A stretch of DNA of 64,000 nucleotides from Ureibacillus composti (GTDB taxonomy: Bacteria > Bacillota > Bacilli > Bacillales_A > Planococcaceae): positions 3,179,001-3,243,000 of the forward strand of contig JAUCEP010000002.1 of NCBI GenBank assembly GCA_030348875.1. Direction: 5' to 3'. The stretch's first letter is position 1, and every line of letters starts with the position of its first letter. Position numbers and translations under genes: made by a program. Below, in pieces: positions 17,296 through 26,250 of the stretch. The notes under the pieces were generated by a model, which saw only the letters and a list, made by a program, of their open reading frames with translations, had not been told where the DNA came from and did no database searches.

Positions 17296-17323
17296 TGCGC
17301 CGAAAGCTTAAGCGTCAGGCGCA
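17296..17323 (+). repeat. Hairpin repeat element, copy A2
   Basis: Stem TGCGCC / GGCGCA around loop GAAAGCTTAAGCGTCA. Relative to A1, both sides of the fourth stem pair have changed together (A-T to G-C). Confidence 0.85.
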
Positions 17324-17385
17324 AATGTTTAAAGTACTCATATTATTTTTAACACATGTTTTATTTCTAACGTACTAACGTATTC

Positions 17386-17416
17386 TGCACCGAAAACGAG
17401 ATAACGAGATGTGTCA
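17386..17416 (+). repeat. Hairpin repeat element, copy B2 (decayed)
   Basis: It begins with the same TGCACC-GAAAACGAG as B1, but the right arm is GTGTCA, so the stem no longer closes well. Confidence 0.6.
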
Positions 17417-17527
17417 ACCCTTGTAATATTCCTTCCAAATATAGATTACAAAACATAAGCAACAAATCAATTCTAATTTACTTAGTTAAAAATCTTAGCA
17501 ACACTAAAATTATGATCGCATAAAAAA

Positions 17528-17559
17528 AGACTCGGAAAGATTGTAGCCTTTCCAAGTCT
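17528..17559 (-). terminator. Terminator of the tandem DUF1292 gene
   Basis: AGACTCGGAAAG / CTTTCCAAGTCT with an A-run before and a T-run after, so it could work on both strands. It sits just after the stop of the minus-strand gene. Confidence 0.85.
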
Positions 17560-17585
17560 TTTTCTATTATATTTGTATCTTAATG

Positions 17586-18101
17586 TTATGCCTCTAAATT
17601 TTGGATTTCCTGTTCAATCGCTGCCCATTCTTCATCCGTTTCGATAGGAAGGAGTTCGTTTATTCCACCATCATCACCCTCAATGAATGATGCAGCAAAA
17701 ATTTCACCCACTTCATCTTGATCAGCAAAAGTATATAAAATATAAGACTTCCCGAATTGTTTTAGATCAAACTGATGAATGATTTCACAAATGGCTTCTT
17801 CTCCATTTTCGTCAACTACAGTGAAGTATTCTCCAACGGCATTACCAAATTCAGCAGCTAACGTACTTAACACCTCATCAGCCATATCCCATTCCTCTTC
17901 TGTTTCAAGCGGAGTGAAATTAGTCATATGACCGTTTTCATCTAATTCATATCGAAGTGCCAAAACTTCTTCACTTTCATTCCCATTTTCGTCAAGTACG
18001 GTATAAAGTACATATGATAATTCATCTGTATCGTAGGTAAAAAGGACTTTACACTGTTGATTAGTACCGTCTTCTAATGTAATTTTAAAAGTTTCTTCCA
18101 T
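17586..18101 (-). CDS. Tandem DUF1292 (YrzB-like) acidic protein
   Basis: The 171-residue, strongly acidic protein contains two YrzB-like units, about residues 1-90 and 91-171. Each has a charged strand (FKITLEDGTNQQCKV; FTVVDENGEEAICEI), an SYVLYT/SYILYT strand, an ALRYEL/AASFIE strand and an E-T-(E/D)-EEW end. The second unit closely resembles the single-domain yrzB product encoded just upstream (FGKSY, IETDEEW). No catalytic motif is visible, and the function of DUF1292 proteins is unknown to me. It is separated from yrzB by a terminator, so it is probably transcribed on its own. Confidence 0.8.
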   Translation of the reverse strand: MEETFKITLEDGTNQQCKVLFTYDTDELSYVLYTVLDENGNESEEVLALRYELDENGHMTNFTPLETEEEWDMADEVLSTLAAEFGNAVGEYFTVVDENGEEAICEIIHQFDLKQFGKSYILYTFADQDEVGEIFAASFIEGDDGGINELLPIETDEEWAAIEQEIQNLEA

Positions 18102-18333
18102 TGTAATACCTCCAATTAATTAAATGCGCCATGGGCATTTGCGAATGTGTGCTAGCTTTCGCCGGAACAAAAATATCGCTTCACCTACTAAAAGTGGCGT
18201 TATCAGTGGTAAGTGCCGTTCTTGGCCTGAAGCTCTTAGTTTCACTCTTGGTTATCTAACCAACCCTACTGTAAAAAACTTATCCCATCTTCATTCCACA
18301 TATTAAAAGAGCTTTTTTGAATGAAGTTAAAAA

Positions 18334-18353
18334 AGGTAGGCACTTGCCTACCT
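18334..18353 (-). terminator. Terminator of yrzB
   Basis: AGGTAGGCA-CT-TGCCTACCT with A- and T-runs outside, immediately after the yrzB stop. Confidence 0.88.
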
Positions 18354-18365
18354 TTTAATTATTAA

Positions 18366-18680
18366 TTACTCTTCATCTTCGTCATCAAGTTGATCTTCAA
18401 GAGCATTAAGGACATCTTCAATTAAATCCCATTCTTCATCAGTTTCAATTGGTTGTAATTCTCCATCTTCACCATTTTCAGATGGAACAAATGATGAAGC
18501 GAAGATTTCAATTTGGCCGTCTTCATCTTCATCAGCACCAATGATTGAATAAAGTACATATGATTTTCCGAATTCTTCAGAATCAAATGTATGAATTACT
18601 TCACATAATTGCTCATTTCCTTGTTCATCTACAATTGTAATGTGACGATGTTCGTGATCGTGTTCGTGTTCATTAACCAT
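18366..18680 (-). CDS. yrzB: YrzB, DUF1292 protein
   Basis: A 104-residue acidic protein with a His-rich start ([13 protein letters not shown]), one DUF1292 unit ending in IETDEEW and a tail of Asp/Glu. The start at 18680 has GAGGTG 7 nt upstream. A longer frame to 18821 would be translated from the hairpin-repeat DNA and is rejected. The order yrzB-ruvX-ireB-alaS is standard in Bacillales. The His-rich start could bind metal, but that is inference. Confidence 0.88.
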   Translation of the reverse strand: MVNEHEHDHEHRHITIVDEQGNEQLCEVIHTFDSEEFGKSYVLYSIIGADEDEDGQIEIFASSFVPSENGEDGELQPIETDEEWDLIEDVLNALEDQLDDEDEE

Positions 18681-18737
18681 TACTGGGCACCTCTTCATTA
18701 AATTTAATATTTGCATTCTTATACGCGACGGATCAAT

Positions 18738-18765
18738 ATTCCCTGTCGCAGGGGCTTTCGGGGAT
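18738..18765 (-). repeat. Hairpin repeat element, copy C2
   Basis: On the minus strand: ATCCCC, loop GAAAGCCCCTGCGACA (16 nt), GGGAAT. The stem is 6 bp including one G-T pair. It has the same loop frame GAAAGC...GCGACA as copies A2 and C1. Confidence 0.8.
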
Positions 18766-18777
18766 AGAATTAACTCT

Positions 18778-18805
18778 TGCCCCTGTCGCTTTAGCTTTCG
18801 GGGCA
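18778..18805 (-). repeat. Hairpin repeat element, copy C1
   Basis: On the minus strand: TGCCCC, loop GAAAGCTAAAGCGACA (16 nt), GGGGCA. It differs from A2 by a fully compensated fourth stem pair and two loop bases, and is in the opposite orientation. Confidence 0.85.
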
Positions 18806-18806
18806 T

Positions 18807-18840
18807 AGAACTAACATTCACATTGGTGAATGTTAGTTCT
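18807..18840. repeat. Perfect 15-bp palindrome covering the ruvX stop codon
   Basis: AGAACTAACATTCAC, loop ATTG, GTGAATGTTAGTTCT. The right arm contains the last codons and stop of ruvX. No T-run follows on the minus strand; instead the C1 and C2 hairpin elements come next. Confidence 0.85.
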
Positions 18841-19249
18841 TGCTATCTAAATATCCCTGAAGGATCATAACAGCTGCCATTTTATCAATGACTTGTTTTC
18901 TTTTTTTCCGGCTAACATCTGCTTCGATAAGCATCCGTTCTGCGGCCATAGTCGTTAAGCGTTCATCCCATAAAGTAACGGGTAGTTGAAATGTCTCTTC
19001 AAGTAGCTTTTTATAATTCTCAGAAGCTTCTCCACGTGGACCTATCGTATTATTCATGTTTTTGGGATACCCTACGACAAACTCTGTAACAGCATATTCC
19101 GCTACTAGTTCTTTTATACGTTCGATCCCAAATTCGCTAGCTTCTTCATCTATCTTAACAGTTTCAACACCCTGTGCCGTCCAACCTAATGCATCACTCA
19201 CTGCAACGCCGACTGTTTTAGAACCTACATCTAAACCCATAATTCTCAT
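18833..19249 (-). CDS. ruvX: RuvX/YqgF family, putative pre-16S rRNA nuclease or Holliday junction resolvase
   Basis: A 138-residue RNase H-fold protein. Visible are [19 protein letters not shown] (first catalytic Asp at residue 7), [16 protein letters not shown] with the second strand, and the C-terminal [14 protein letters not shown] ... [17 protein letters not shown]. The family is linked to 16S rRNA 5'-end processing and to resolvase-like activity. It is flanked by ireB (8 nt upstream) and yrzB, and the final codons lie within a perfect palindrome. Confidence 0.93.
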   Translation of the reverse strand: MRIMGLDVGSKTVGVAVSDALGWTAQGVETVKIDEEASEFGIERIKELVAEYAVTEFVVGYPKNMNNTIGPRGEASENYKKLLEETFQLPVTLWDERLTTMAAERMLIEADVSRKKRKQVIDKMAAVMILQGYLDSKN

Positions 19250-19257
19250 AATTTTAT

Positions 19258-19524
19258 TTAAGCCTCATTATTCTTCCTAATATAAAATTTCACAAGCTCT
19301 TCAAGAATTTCATCACGTTCGAGCTTTCGAATTAAGTTTCTTGCGTCCTGATGGCGAGGGATGTATGCCGGGTCACCAGATAATAAATAACCAACTATTT
19401 GGTTTGTAGGATTATACCCTTTTTCTTCTAAAGAGGCATATACCTTTAACATCACTTGCTTCACTTCTTGTTCCATTGATTCTTCAGGAAAACTAAATTT
19501 CATTGTTTTATCAAACGAACTCAA
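19258..19524 (-). CDS. ireB: IreB family regulatory phosphoprotein (YrzL)
   Basis: IreB is a small substrate of the PASTA Ser/Thr kinase in Enterococcus, tied to cephalosporin resistance; in Bacillus the gene is yrzL. I set the start at the TTG at 19524, with GAGGTG 6 nt upstream, which gives [11 protein letters not shown] and 88 residues, exactly the usual form. The conserved core is [30 protein letters not shown] (spread over residues 33-62). The longer frame upstream has no support. Confidence 0.92.
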   Translation of the reverse strand: MSSFDKTMKFSFPEESMEQEVKQVMLKVYASLEEKGYNPTNQIVGYLLSGDPAYIPRHQDARNLIRKLERDEILEELVKFYIRKNNEA

Positions 19525-19695
19525 GACCAGCACCTCGCTTTCAGAAATAAGGAAATGGTAAATCTTGTACGCATCTCCATTTTCTCTATTATAACTTATA
19601 TTTTCATTCATTCAATAACGACATAATTTATTTTGTAATATATTTAATATTTAACTTGGCGAACAACTCGAAAAAACTTGTCCCTACCATAGGAA

Positions 19696-22356
19696 TTATA
19701 TCGATTTAACGTAATCATACACAGATTGTAATGCTTCATCAAGTTTAGACACTTCTTTCGCACCAGCCATTGCCATATCCGGACGACCGCCGCCTTTACC
19801 GCCACATTTTTCTGCAACAGATTTGACGATATTCCCAGCATGGTAGTTCCCGCCTAAGATATCTTTTGTGACACCCGCGCATAGCATTACTTTATCACCA
19901 TCAGCTGCGCCAAGCACAATCACTGCATGATCTAACTTTGTTTTTAAATCATCCATCATTTGACGAAGTTGATTATTATCTTTTGCATCTACTCTTGTAG
20001 ATAGTACAGTAACTTCACCAATTTTTTGAGCTGCGTCTATAATAGCACCAGCTTGTGCATTTGCAATTTTTTGAGATAAAGACTCATTTTCTTTTTGTAA
20101 GTCTTTGTATTCTGATTGTAAACCAGTGACTCTTTGCACTAAATCTTTTGGATTAGCTTTAAATTGTGCAGCAGCTTCGTGTAAAATTCCTTCTTCTTCT
20201 TTTACTGCAATATAAGCTCCCTTACCTGTAACTGCTTCAATACGACGTGTACCAGCACCGATACCACCTTCAGAAATAATTTTAAATAAACCGATTTCTG
20301 AAGTGCGTTTTACGTGAATACCACCGCAAAGTTCAACTGAATAGTCACTTACTTGAACTACACGTACAACATCACCGTATTTCTCACCGAATAAAGCCAT
20401 TGCCCCCATTGCTTTTGCTTCATCAATTGGCATTTCCTCAATTACTACTTCGATATCTTCCCAAATTTTTTCATTTACTATACGTTCAATTTGTTCTAAC
20501 TCTTCTTTCGTTACTTGTCCAAAGTGAGAAAAGTCAAATCTTAATCGGTCTGGACCTACATAAGATCCTGCCTGATTAACGTGTTCACCTAATACATCTT
20601 TAAGCGCACTCTGCATAATGTGAGTAGCTGTATGATTTTTCACTATTAAATTACGCTCATTACGGTCAACAGTTGCTTTAACTTGATCATTAAGATTCAT
20701 TTCACCTGACTCTACAACTACTGTATGAAGAGGTTGTCCATTAGGCGCTTTTTGAACATCTTTTACAAAGGCTGTAAATGCATCATTCCCAATTGTACCG
20801 TGGTCAGCAATCTGTCCACCCATTTCAGCATAGAATGGCGTTTCTGCTAAAATCACAAGCACTTCTTCACCTTCTGAAGCAACTTGAACTTCTTGTCCGT
20901 TCGCAACCATTGCCACAATAGATGTTTCCGTTTCTAATGTTTCATATCCTACGAAATTAGATTCTTGTTTTAAATTTGCTAATACTTCTGATTGTACTTG
21001 CATTGAATCAACATCTTGACGAGCAACACGTGCACGTTCACGTTGCTGTTCCATTGAAACTTCAAATCCTTCATGGTCCACCGTCATTCCCGATTCCTCA
21101 GCGTACTCTTCTGTTAATTCAATTGGGAATCCGTAAGTATCATATAAACGGAAAGCATCCTCACCTGGAATCACGTTTAACCCTGCAGCTTTTTGCTTTT
21201 CGATTACTTCTGAAAGGATTGCAAGTCCACCGTCAAGTGTTTCGTGGAAACGATTTTCTTCATTTTTAATTACACGTTGGATAAATTCTGTTTTCTCTTT
21301 TACCTCTGGGTAAAAGTCAGACATAATTTCCCCAACAGTTGGAACTAGTTCAAACATAAATGGTTTTTCAATTCCAATTTGTTTTGCATAACGAACTGCA
21401 CGGCGTAGTAAACGACGTAATACATAGCCTCGACCTTCGTTTGATGGAAGAGCGCCATCTCCTATTGCAAATGCAACAGTTCGGATATGGTCTGCGATGA
21501 CTTTAAATGGCGTATTAATATCTTCTTCACTACCAAAGATTTCTTTTAAATCTATTTCTCCTGGGCGTTTATATGAACGATTTGCAAACTGTTCAATCTT
21601 TTCGATAATTGGCATGAAAAGGTCAGTATCAAAGTTAGTTGGAACATTCTGAACTACCGAAGCCATACGCTCTAGTCCCATACCCGTATCAATGTTTTGT
21701 TTTGGAAGTGGAGTATATGTGCCATCAGGGTTGTGATTAAATTGAGAAAATACTAAGTTCCATATTTCAAGATAACGCTCATTTTCGCCACCCGGATACA
21801 TTTCAGGATCATCTGAATCATTTCCATATTCTTCACCACGATCATAGAAGATTTCAGAGTTTGGACCAGATGGACCTTCTCCAATATCCCAGAAGTTCCC
21901 CTCAATACGAACAAGGCGTTCCTCAGGAATACCAATTTCATTTTTCCAAACATCATACGCTTCTTGGTCTTCAGGATGAATCGTAATAGATAATAAATCA
22001 GGGTTAAAGCCCATCCATTTCGGATCTGTTAAAAACTCCCATGCATAGTGAATAGCTTCTTTTTTAAAGTAATCACCAATTGAGAAGTTCCCTAACATTT
22101 CAAAGAATGTATGGTGGCGTGCTGTTTTTCCTACGTTTTCAATGTCGTTAGTACGAATTGACTTTTGTGCATTTGTGATTCGAGGATTATCCGGAATAAC
22201 TCGGCCATCGAAATATTTTTTTAATGTAGCAACACCTGAGTTAATCCATAATAATGATGGGTCATTAATTGGAACAAGTGGTGCTGATGGTTCTTGTGAA
22301 TGTCCTTTTTCAATGAAAAACTCTAAATATTTGCGACGAATTTCTGTTGCTTTCAT
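19696..22356 (-). CDS. alaS: Alanyl-tRNA synthetase
   Basis: The 886-residue class II synthetase charges tRNA-Ala and edits mis-charged Ser and Gly. The order is: catalytic domain with motif 2 ([32 protein letters not shown], split over residues 65-97) and [10 protein letters not shown]; anticodon and tRNA-recognition region; editing domain with the zinc motif HTATHIM and CGGIHV; and the C-Ala coiled coil and DHHA1 domain with [10 protein letters not shown] and [11 protein letters not shown]. The length matches B. subtilis (878). Expression should be controlled by the T-box leader upstream. Confidence 0.97.
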   Translation of the reverse strand: MKATEIRRKYLEFFIEKGHSQEPSAPLVPINDPSLLWINSGVATLKKYFDGRVIPDNPRITNAQKSIRTNDIENVGKTARHHTFFEMLGNFSIGDYFKKEAIHYAWEFLTDPKWMGFNPDLLSITIHPEDQEAYDVWKNEIGIPEERLVRIEGNFWDIGEGPSGPNSEIFYDRGEEYGNDSDDPEMYPGGENERYLEIWNLVFSQFNHNPDGTYTPLPKQNIDTGMGLERMASVVQNVPTNFDTDLFMPIIEKIEQFANRSYKRPGEIDLKEIFGSEEDINTPFKVIADHIRTVAFAIGDGALPSNEGRGYVLRRLLRRAVRYAKQIGIEKPFMFELVPTVGEIMSDFYPEVKEKTEFIQRVIKNEENRFHETLDGGLAILSEVIEKQKAAGLNVIPGEDAFRLYDTYGFPIELTEEYAEESGMTVDHEGFEVSMEQQRERARVARQDVDSMQVQSEVLANLKQESNFVGYETLETETSIVAMVANGQEVQVASEGEEVLVILAETPFYAEMGGQIADHGTIGNDAFTAFVKDVQKAPNGQPLHTVVVESGEMNLNDQVKATVDRNERNLIVKNHTATHIMQSALKDVLGEHVNQAGSYVGPDRLRFDFSHFGQVTKEELEQIERIVNEKIWEDIEVVIEEMPIDEAKAMGAMALFGEKYGDVVRVVQVSDYSVELCGGIHVKRTSEIGLFKIISEGGIGAGTRRIEAVTGKGAYIAVKEEEGILHEAAAQFKANPKDLVQRVTGLQSEYKDLQKENESLSQKIANAQAGAIIDAAQKIGEVTVLSTRVDAKDNNQLRQMMDDLKTKLDHAVIVLGAADGDKVMLCAGVTKDILGGNYHAGNIVKSVAEKCGGKGGGRPDMAMAGAKEVSKLDEALQSVYDYVKSI

Positions 22357-22403
22357 TTTTGTAAATGCCTCCTAATATGCTTATTCTATCCAGTAAGTGC
22401 AAA

Positions 22404-22680
22404 TAAAAAAGCCCTCATCCCAAAAAGGGACGAAGACTATTATTAATGTTTTCGCGGTACCACCCTAGTTACAGTTTAGATAGTAGATATGCGATTTGCA
22501 AAGTGCAATCCTAGTTAAACTGTCTCTCTAGCACTGTAACGTAAGTGAACGGCAGGGATTAGCTGCACTCTGGATTAGCTTTCAGTCAATACTTACGTGA
22601 AGATTCTTTCAGCCCAAGGAATCTCTTTCTTTCCACCTGCGTAACTGACTTACTCTTTCCATCATTGTTTTCCAATATTC
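22404..22680 (-). promoter_or_regulatory. T-box leader of alaS, probable Ala specifier GCU
   Basis: The minus strand carries the T-box sequence AGGGTGGTACCGCG (22466-22453), followed by a terminator hairpin (22437-22410) with CCC-TTTTT-GGG at its tip and a T-run. Stem I includes the GGGCTGAAAGAATC motif. A candidate specifier GCT at 22579-22577 stands in the context TGAAA-GCT-AATC, comparable to the CAC in the hisS leader. Uncharged tRNA-Ala would stabilise the antiterminator and switch alaS on. Confidence 0.93.
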
Positions 22681-22688
22681 TGCTCTAA

Positions 22689-22717
22689 ATTATATGAAAA
22701 TGATTTCAATGTGTCAA
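22689..22717 (-). promoter_or_regulatory. Consensus sigma-A promoter of alaS
   Basis: On the minus strand TTGACA (22717-22712), 17 bp, TATAAT (22694-22689), both perfect. It lies directly upstream of the T-box. Confidence 0.85.
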
Positions 22718-22945
22718 TTATAACAAATTGTTTTCTTTTATACATATCAAAACAACTAAATAACTGATTTCTGAGAAGCTGTCGGTAATTCTATGCATTA
22801 ATAGGTATTAAAGTAATTTTTCCGGATGGGAGAGCCATACAAAATACCCAATAAATAATCCTCTACCTTCCCTTCTAAACCTACTATTCATCCCGTGCTA
22901 TAAATGATAATATGTTGCTTACTTTAAGAGATTAATAGGAGAAAA

Positions 22946-25900
22946 ATGAAAAATATGATGAAAAGTCATGGTTTTAAATGTAAATGGTTTATTATTTGGA
23001 TTGTGTGTTCATTACCTTTGCATCAAGTAGGGGCTGCTTCACTTGATTTAAGTGATAGCTATACAAAACAATCAACAAATACTGATTTATCGCAAAGTTT
23101 GGATATTTACTCCATTCCATTGTTTATTAAAGACTATGAAGGTAAATGGGTAAGAAATCAAACAATCGATCTAAATTCAGGTCTATTCTCCTTTGTATCA
23201 GAAAAACAACCAAATCAGAATTTCTCAAAAGTCAACGAGTTAAAAGTTGGGTTCGAGAACAATTACTCTTACGAAACATTCATCAAATTTGGTGAAAGAA
23301 TTCCTGATTTACAAGGAGGTTTGCTATTAAACGCAGAATTACGATTATCTGAGTTAAATAAGCCTTTAGTTTCTTGCTATTATTGCAGCGGCTATTACCA
23401 AAATGACAAATATAGTGTATTTTCTATTTTAGAAAATTGGAATACCAAGGAGATAACTTGGTTAAACAAACCTGATATATCTCAACAACCAATATCAACA
23501 AAAACAAACACTATGCCTTTAGAAAGCCCAACCATGTGTTGGAATGTAACCGATTTTGTTAATGATTGGTTACAACATCCAAATGATTACTACGGTTTTG
23601 CTGTTAAAAGTAATCAGGATTCACTCTTAACAAGCTTCAATAAATATCAGCAGGAACAGCTAATGCTTCCGTCCTTAAAGATTACATATTCACAAAAGCC
23701 AAGTAAACTTAATGTCCTTTCGTATGGATTACAAAATTCGGGAAAAGGATATGTAAATCTACAATGGAGTAAAGTAACTGGTGCAAAAGGTTATAGAGTG
23801 TATTTGTTTAACGGAAAAGAGTATAAAAAAGTCTATGAAGGAACAGAAGCGAATTGGTCTTCTCTAAATAAAAATATATGGCCAACTGAAGATCAATTAG
23901 CAATCGGTGAAACTTACCTAAGGTTAGACGGGACAGGTTCAAACTTATCGGATACACCAGGAACTCTTTATAAAAAGCAAGGGGATACTTCAAAACCAGT
24001 AGATACATATTATTTTAAAGTATCGGCTTTTAATGACTATGATGAAAGCGATTTATCAGAAGAAGTATCTGTAAAAATGGTGGATGCTACTGCCCCATCT
24101 GTTCCTACTAATTTGAGAATTTATAATGGAATATTAACTTGGGATGAATCAGTTGACCGATCAGGTGTTTCTTACCAAGTAAAAATTACAAATGAGTCCG
24201 GAGTAATCATACATTTAGGGGATACGAACACGAATTCATTTCAAATACCAGAAAATTACTCAAAAGGATCTTATCTAGTATCTGTTATGGCCAAAGATCT
24301 AAATCATGACCAAACTAATTATTCTACTTACTCTAATCCAATTAGTGTGGTGGCCAATTCGAAACAATATGACAGTCAATTAATTAGCTATTCTGTCCCA
24401 TCTACGGTACAAGAAATAGGTAGTCGTCCAACAATTCGGTTGACATTTAAAAATATTGGACAATTAGCATGGTCAAATGAAGAAGGTATTTCTTTAAGAA
24501 GTGATTTACTCTCACTCCCTTTAACGGATGGAGAAATTATTCAACCTGGTGAAACAAAAACTTTTGAATTCCAACTACCTAGTGTTTTAGACATTGGAAC
24601 AAGTAGCTTACGTTGGCAATTGCAAAGCCCAGTGAATGGAAATTTTGGTGAATCACGTATTACCAATATCACATTTAAAGATACAAGGAGTCCAATGATT
24701 TCTTTATCATCACCACGTGAGAATTTAAAATTAAGTGGAGATGTAGCGATACTAGGCAATATTCAAGATGAAAAACTAGCGAGTTATCAAGTATCATACG
24801 GATTTGGAGAATCACCATTAAATTGGGTTACCATTTCAAAGAGCACTACATTAGAGGAAAACTTAGGTATTTGGGAAACAAACCTGGTTAATAACGGAAC
24901 ATACACAGTTCGAATCGAAGCAACAGATACATCAGAAAACAAAAGTACTCTTGAAAGAAGAGTACATGTTGTCAATGATGTTCCAACTCCTATTGTAAAT
25001 GAAATAACTAATGATTCAACGAAAATAACAGGCACTGGAAAGCCTGGCTCAATGATATTTGTATTTAAAGATGAGTTAATGATAGGTTCAAACAAGGTCA
25101 ATCAAGAAGGTATGTTTCAGGTGAATATTCCTGAAACGTATGCAGATACGCTATTAAAAATAGTTTCAGTTGATGGTGTAAAAGAAAGTGCTTTTGTAAG
25201 CAAAATTGTTAAAGATGTAACTCCACCATCACAACCTACAGTAAACAGCATAAACAATAAATCTACTATCATTACAGGAAAGAGCGACCCCAATATTAAC
25301 GGTATTATTAAAACAGAATCTGAACAATATATCTTTAATACGGACAGTACTGGTTACTTTAGTCTAAAAATACCTATTCAAAATGCTGGTTCTACCCTCT
25401 CAATTACAATGCTAGACCAAGTAGGGTTAAGAAGTTCGGAAATGAAATTGATTGTAACAAAAGTAGCACCTGATCGACCAACCGTGAACACAGTTAGTAA
25501 TAAAGCAGCAATTGTATCTGGCAAAACCGAAAAGCTTGCTACTATAACGGTAACTGCCGGAAAAAATTCTTATCATGGAAAAGCCGATTCCTACGGTAAT
25601 TATAAAGTTGCAATCCCGATTCAGATTAGTGGTACGACCCTATATGTGACTGCAAAAGATACTACTGGTAAAATCAGTGCACCGAATACCATTGCTGTAC
25701 TGAGAGTTGCACCGAATATTCCAACAGTAAATACTGTTACAAATAAATCTTCTTACATTATAGGTCAGGCTGAAAAAAACTCTTTAGTGTCAGTTAAAAT
25801 TGGAGCAAAAATATTAAATATCAGATCGGATGCGAAGGGGCTTTTCAAGATCCCTATACCTATTCAAAACAGTGGTGCTAAGTTCACTATCACTGCAAAA

Positions 25901-26191
25901 GATGCGAAAGGTCTAGTAAGTGCAACGAAAACAGTGATGGTTACTAGAGTTGCGCCAAATATACCAATTGTTAACCCAATCAGAACATATTCAACAAATA
26001 TAACAGGTTCTACAGAAAAATATGCTGTAGTTAGCGTAAAAATTGGGGCAAGAAATTACTCTGCAAAAGCCGATCGCTACGGCAAATTTAAAGTTACAAT
26101 TCCTAAACAAAAAAAGGGCATTAAGCTTGCTGTTACATCGAAGGATGCAAAAGGAGCCGTTAGTGTTACTCGGACAATGACAGTTAACTAA
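22946..26191 (+). CDS. Large secreted protein: DNRLRE domain, FN3 and five Ig-like repeats
   Basis: This 1081-residue protein is encoded against the direction of its neighbours. A signal peptide (about residues 1-31, ending VGAAS) is followed by a DNRLRE-type domain (about 40-250; ENWNTKEITWLNKP, CWNVTDFVNDWL, YYGFAVKS), an FN3 domain with a long insert (253-378), a second FN3 (382-470), a beta-rich domain (474-580), an Ig-like domain (583-677) and five repeats of about 80 residues (679-757, 759-838, 840-920, 921-1000, 1001-1081). The last three are most alike (APN/DxPTVN..., ITGxTEK, AKDAKG). There is no LPXTG anchor or S-layer domain. Such architectures occur in surface or matrix proteins; no enzyme motif was seen. 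AGGAG stands 4 nt before the ATG, and Met4 is an alternative start. Confidence 0.85.
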   Translation: MKNMMKSHGFKCKWFIIWIVCSLPLHQVGAASLDLSDSYTKQSTNTDLSQSLDIYSIPLFIKDYEGKWVRNQTIDLNSGLFSFVSEKQPNQNFSKVNELKVGFENNYSYETFIKFGERIPDLQGGLLLNAELRLSELNKPLVSCYYCSGYYQNDKYSVFSILENWNTKEITWLNKPDISQQPISTKTNTMPLESPTMCWNVTDFVNDWLQHPNDYYGFAVKSNQDSLLTSFNKYQQEQLMLPSLKITYSQKPSKLNVLSYGLQNSGKGYVNLQWSKVTGAKGYRVYLFNGKEYKKVYEGTEANWSSLNKNIWPTEDQLAIGETYLRLDGTGSNLSDTPGTLYKKQGDTSKPVDTYYFKVSAFNDYDESDLSEEVSVKMVDATAPSVPTNLRIYNGILTWDESVDRSGVSYQVKITNESGVIIHLGDTNTNSFQIPENYSKGSYLVSVMAKDLNHDQTNYSTYSNPISVVANSKQYDSQLISYSVPSTVQEIGSRPTIRLTFKNIGQLAWSNEEGISLRSDLLSLPLTDGEIIQPGETKTFEFQLPSVLDIGTSSLRWQLQSPVNGNFGESRITNITFKDTRSPMISLSSPRENLKLSGDVAILGNIQDEKLASYQVSYGFGESPLNWVTISKSTTLEENLGIWETNLVNNGTYTVRIEATDTSENKSTLERRVHVVNDVPTPIVNEITNDSTKITGTGKPGSMIFVFKDELMIGSNKVNQEGMFQVNIPETYADTLLKIVSVDGVKESAFVSKIVKDVTPPSQPTVNSINNKSTIITGKSDPNINGIIKTESEQYIFNTDSTGYFSLKIPIQNAGSTLSITMLDQVGLRSSEMKLIVTKVAPDRPTVNTVSNKAAIVSGKTEKLATITVTAGKNSYHGKADSYGNYKVAIPIQISGTTLYVTAKDTTGKISAPNTIAVLRVAPNIPTVNTVTNKSSYIIGQAEKNSLVSVKIGAKILNIRSDAKGLFKIPIPIQNSGAKFTITAKDAKGLVSATKTVMVTRVAPNIPIVNPIRTYSTNITGSTEKYAVVSVKIGARNYSAKADRYGKFKVTIPKQKKGIKLAVTSKDAKGAVSVTRTMTVN

Positions 26192-26215
26192 CTTTTAAGA
26201 TAGTAATGCAATGAA

Positions 26216-26245
26216 AAAAGCTCAAGGACACTCCCTTGAGCTTTT
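26216..26245. terminator. Bidirectional terminator between the secreted protein gene and spo0M
   Basis: AAAAGCTCAAGG / CCTTGAGCTTTT with A and T runs on both sides, placed between two convergent genes. Confidence 0.9.
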
Positions 26246-26250
26246 CTAAT

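Larger units (their letters stand above)
17017..17585. other. Gene-free repeat region upstream of mltG
   Basis: The stretch holds two tandem copies of a roughly 190-bp unit, each with an A-type and a B-type hairpin element, plus a perfect inverted repeat (17069-17101) and, at the right end, the terminator of the DUF1292 gene. Open frames here lack ribosome binding sites. Details are given under the repeat entries. Confidence 0.75.

Noticed and set aside
17089-17420. CRISPR array suspected from repeated blocks
   Set aside because: Only two copies of each block, about 190 bp apart, with hairpins and no cas genes. Spacer lengths and repeat number do not fit.
18124-18306. 60-codon plus-strand frame between the two DUF1292 genes
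   Set aside because: There is no ribosome binding site, it lies in DNA with hairpins, and it is opposite to both neighbours. Nothing supports translation.
22946-26191. Idea that the large secreted protein marks a mobile element or toxin system
   Set aside because: No transposase, integrase, direct repeats at the ends, toxin domain or immunity gene was seen; only surface-type domains are present.
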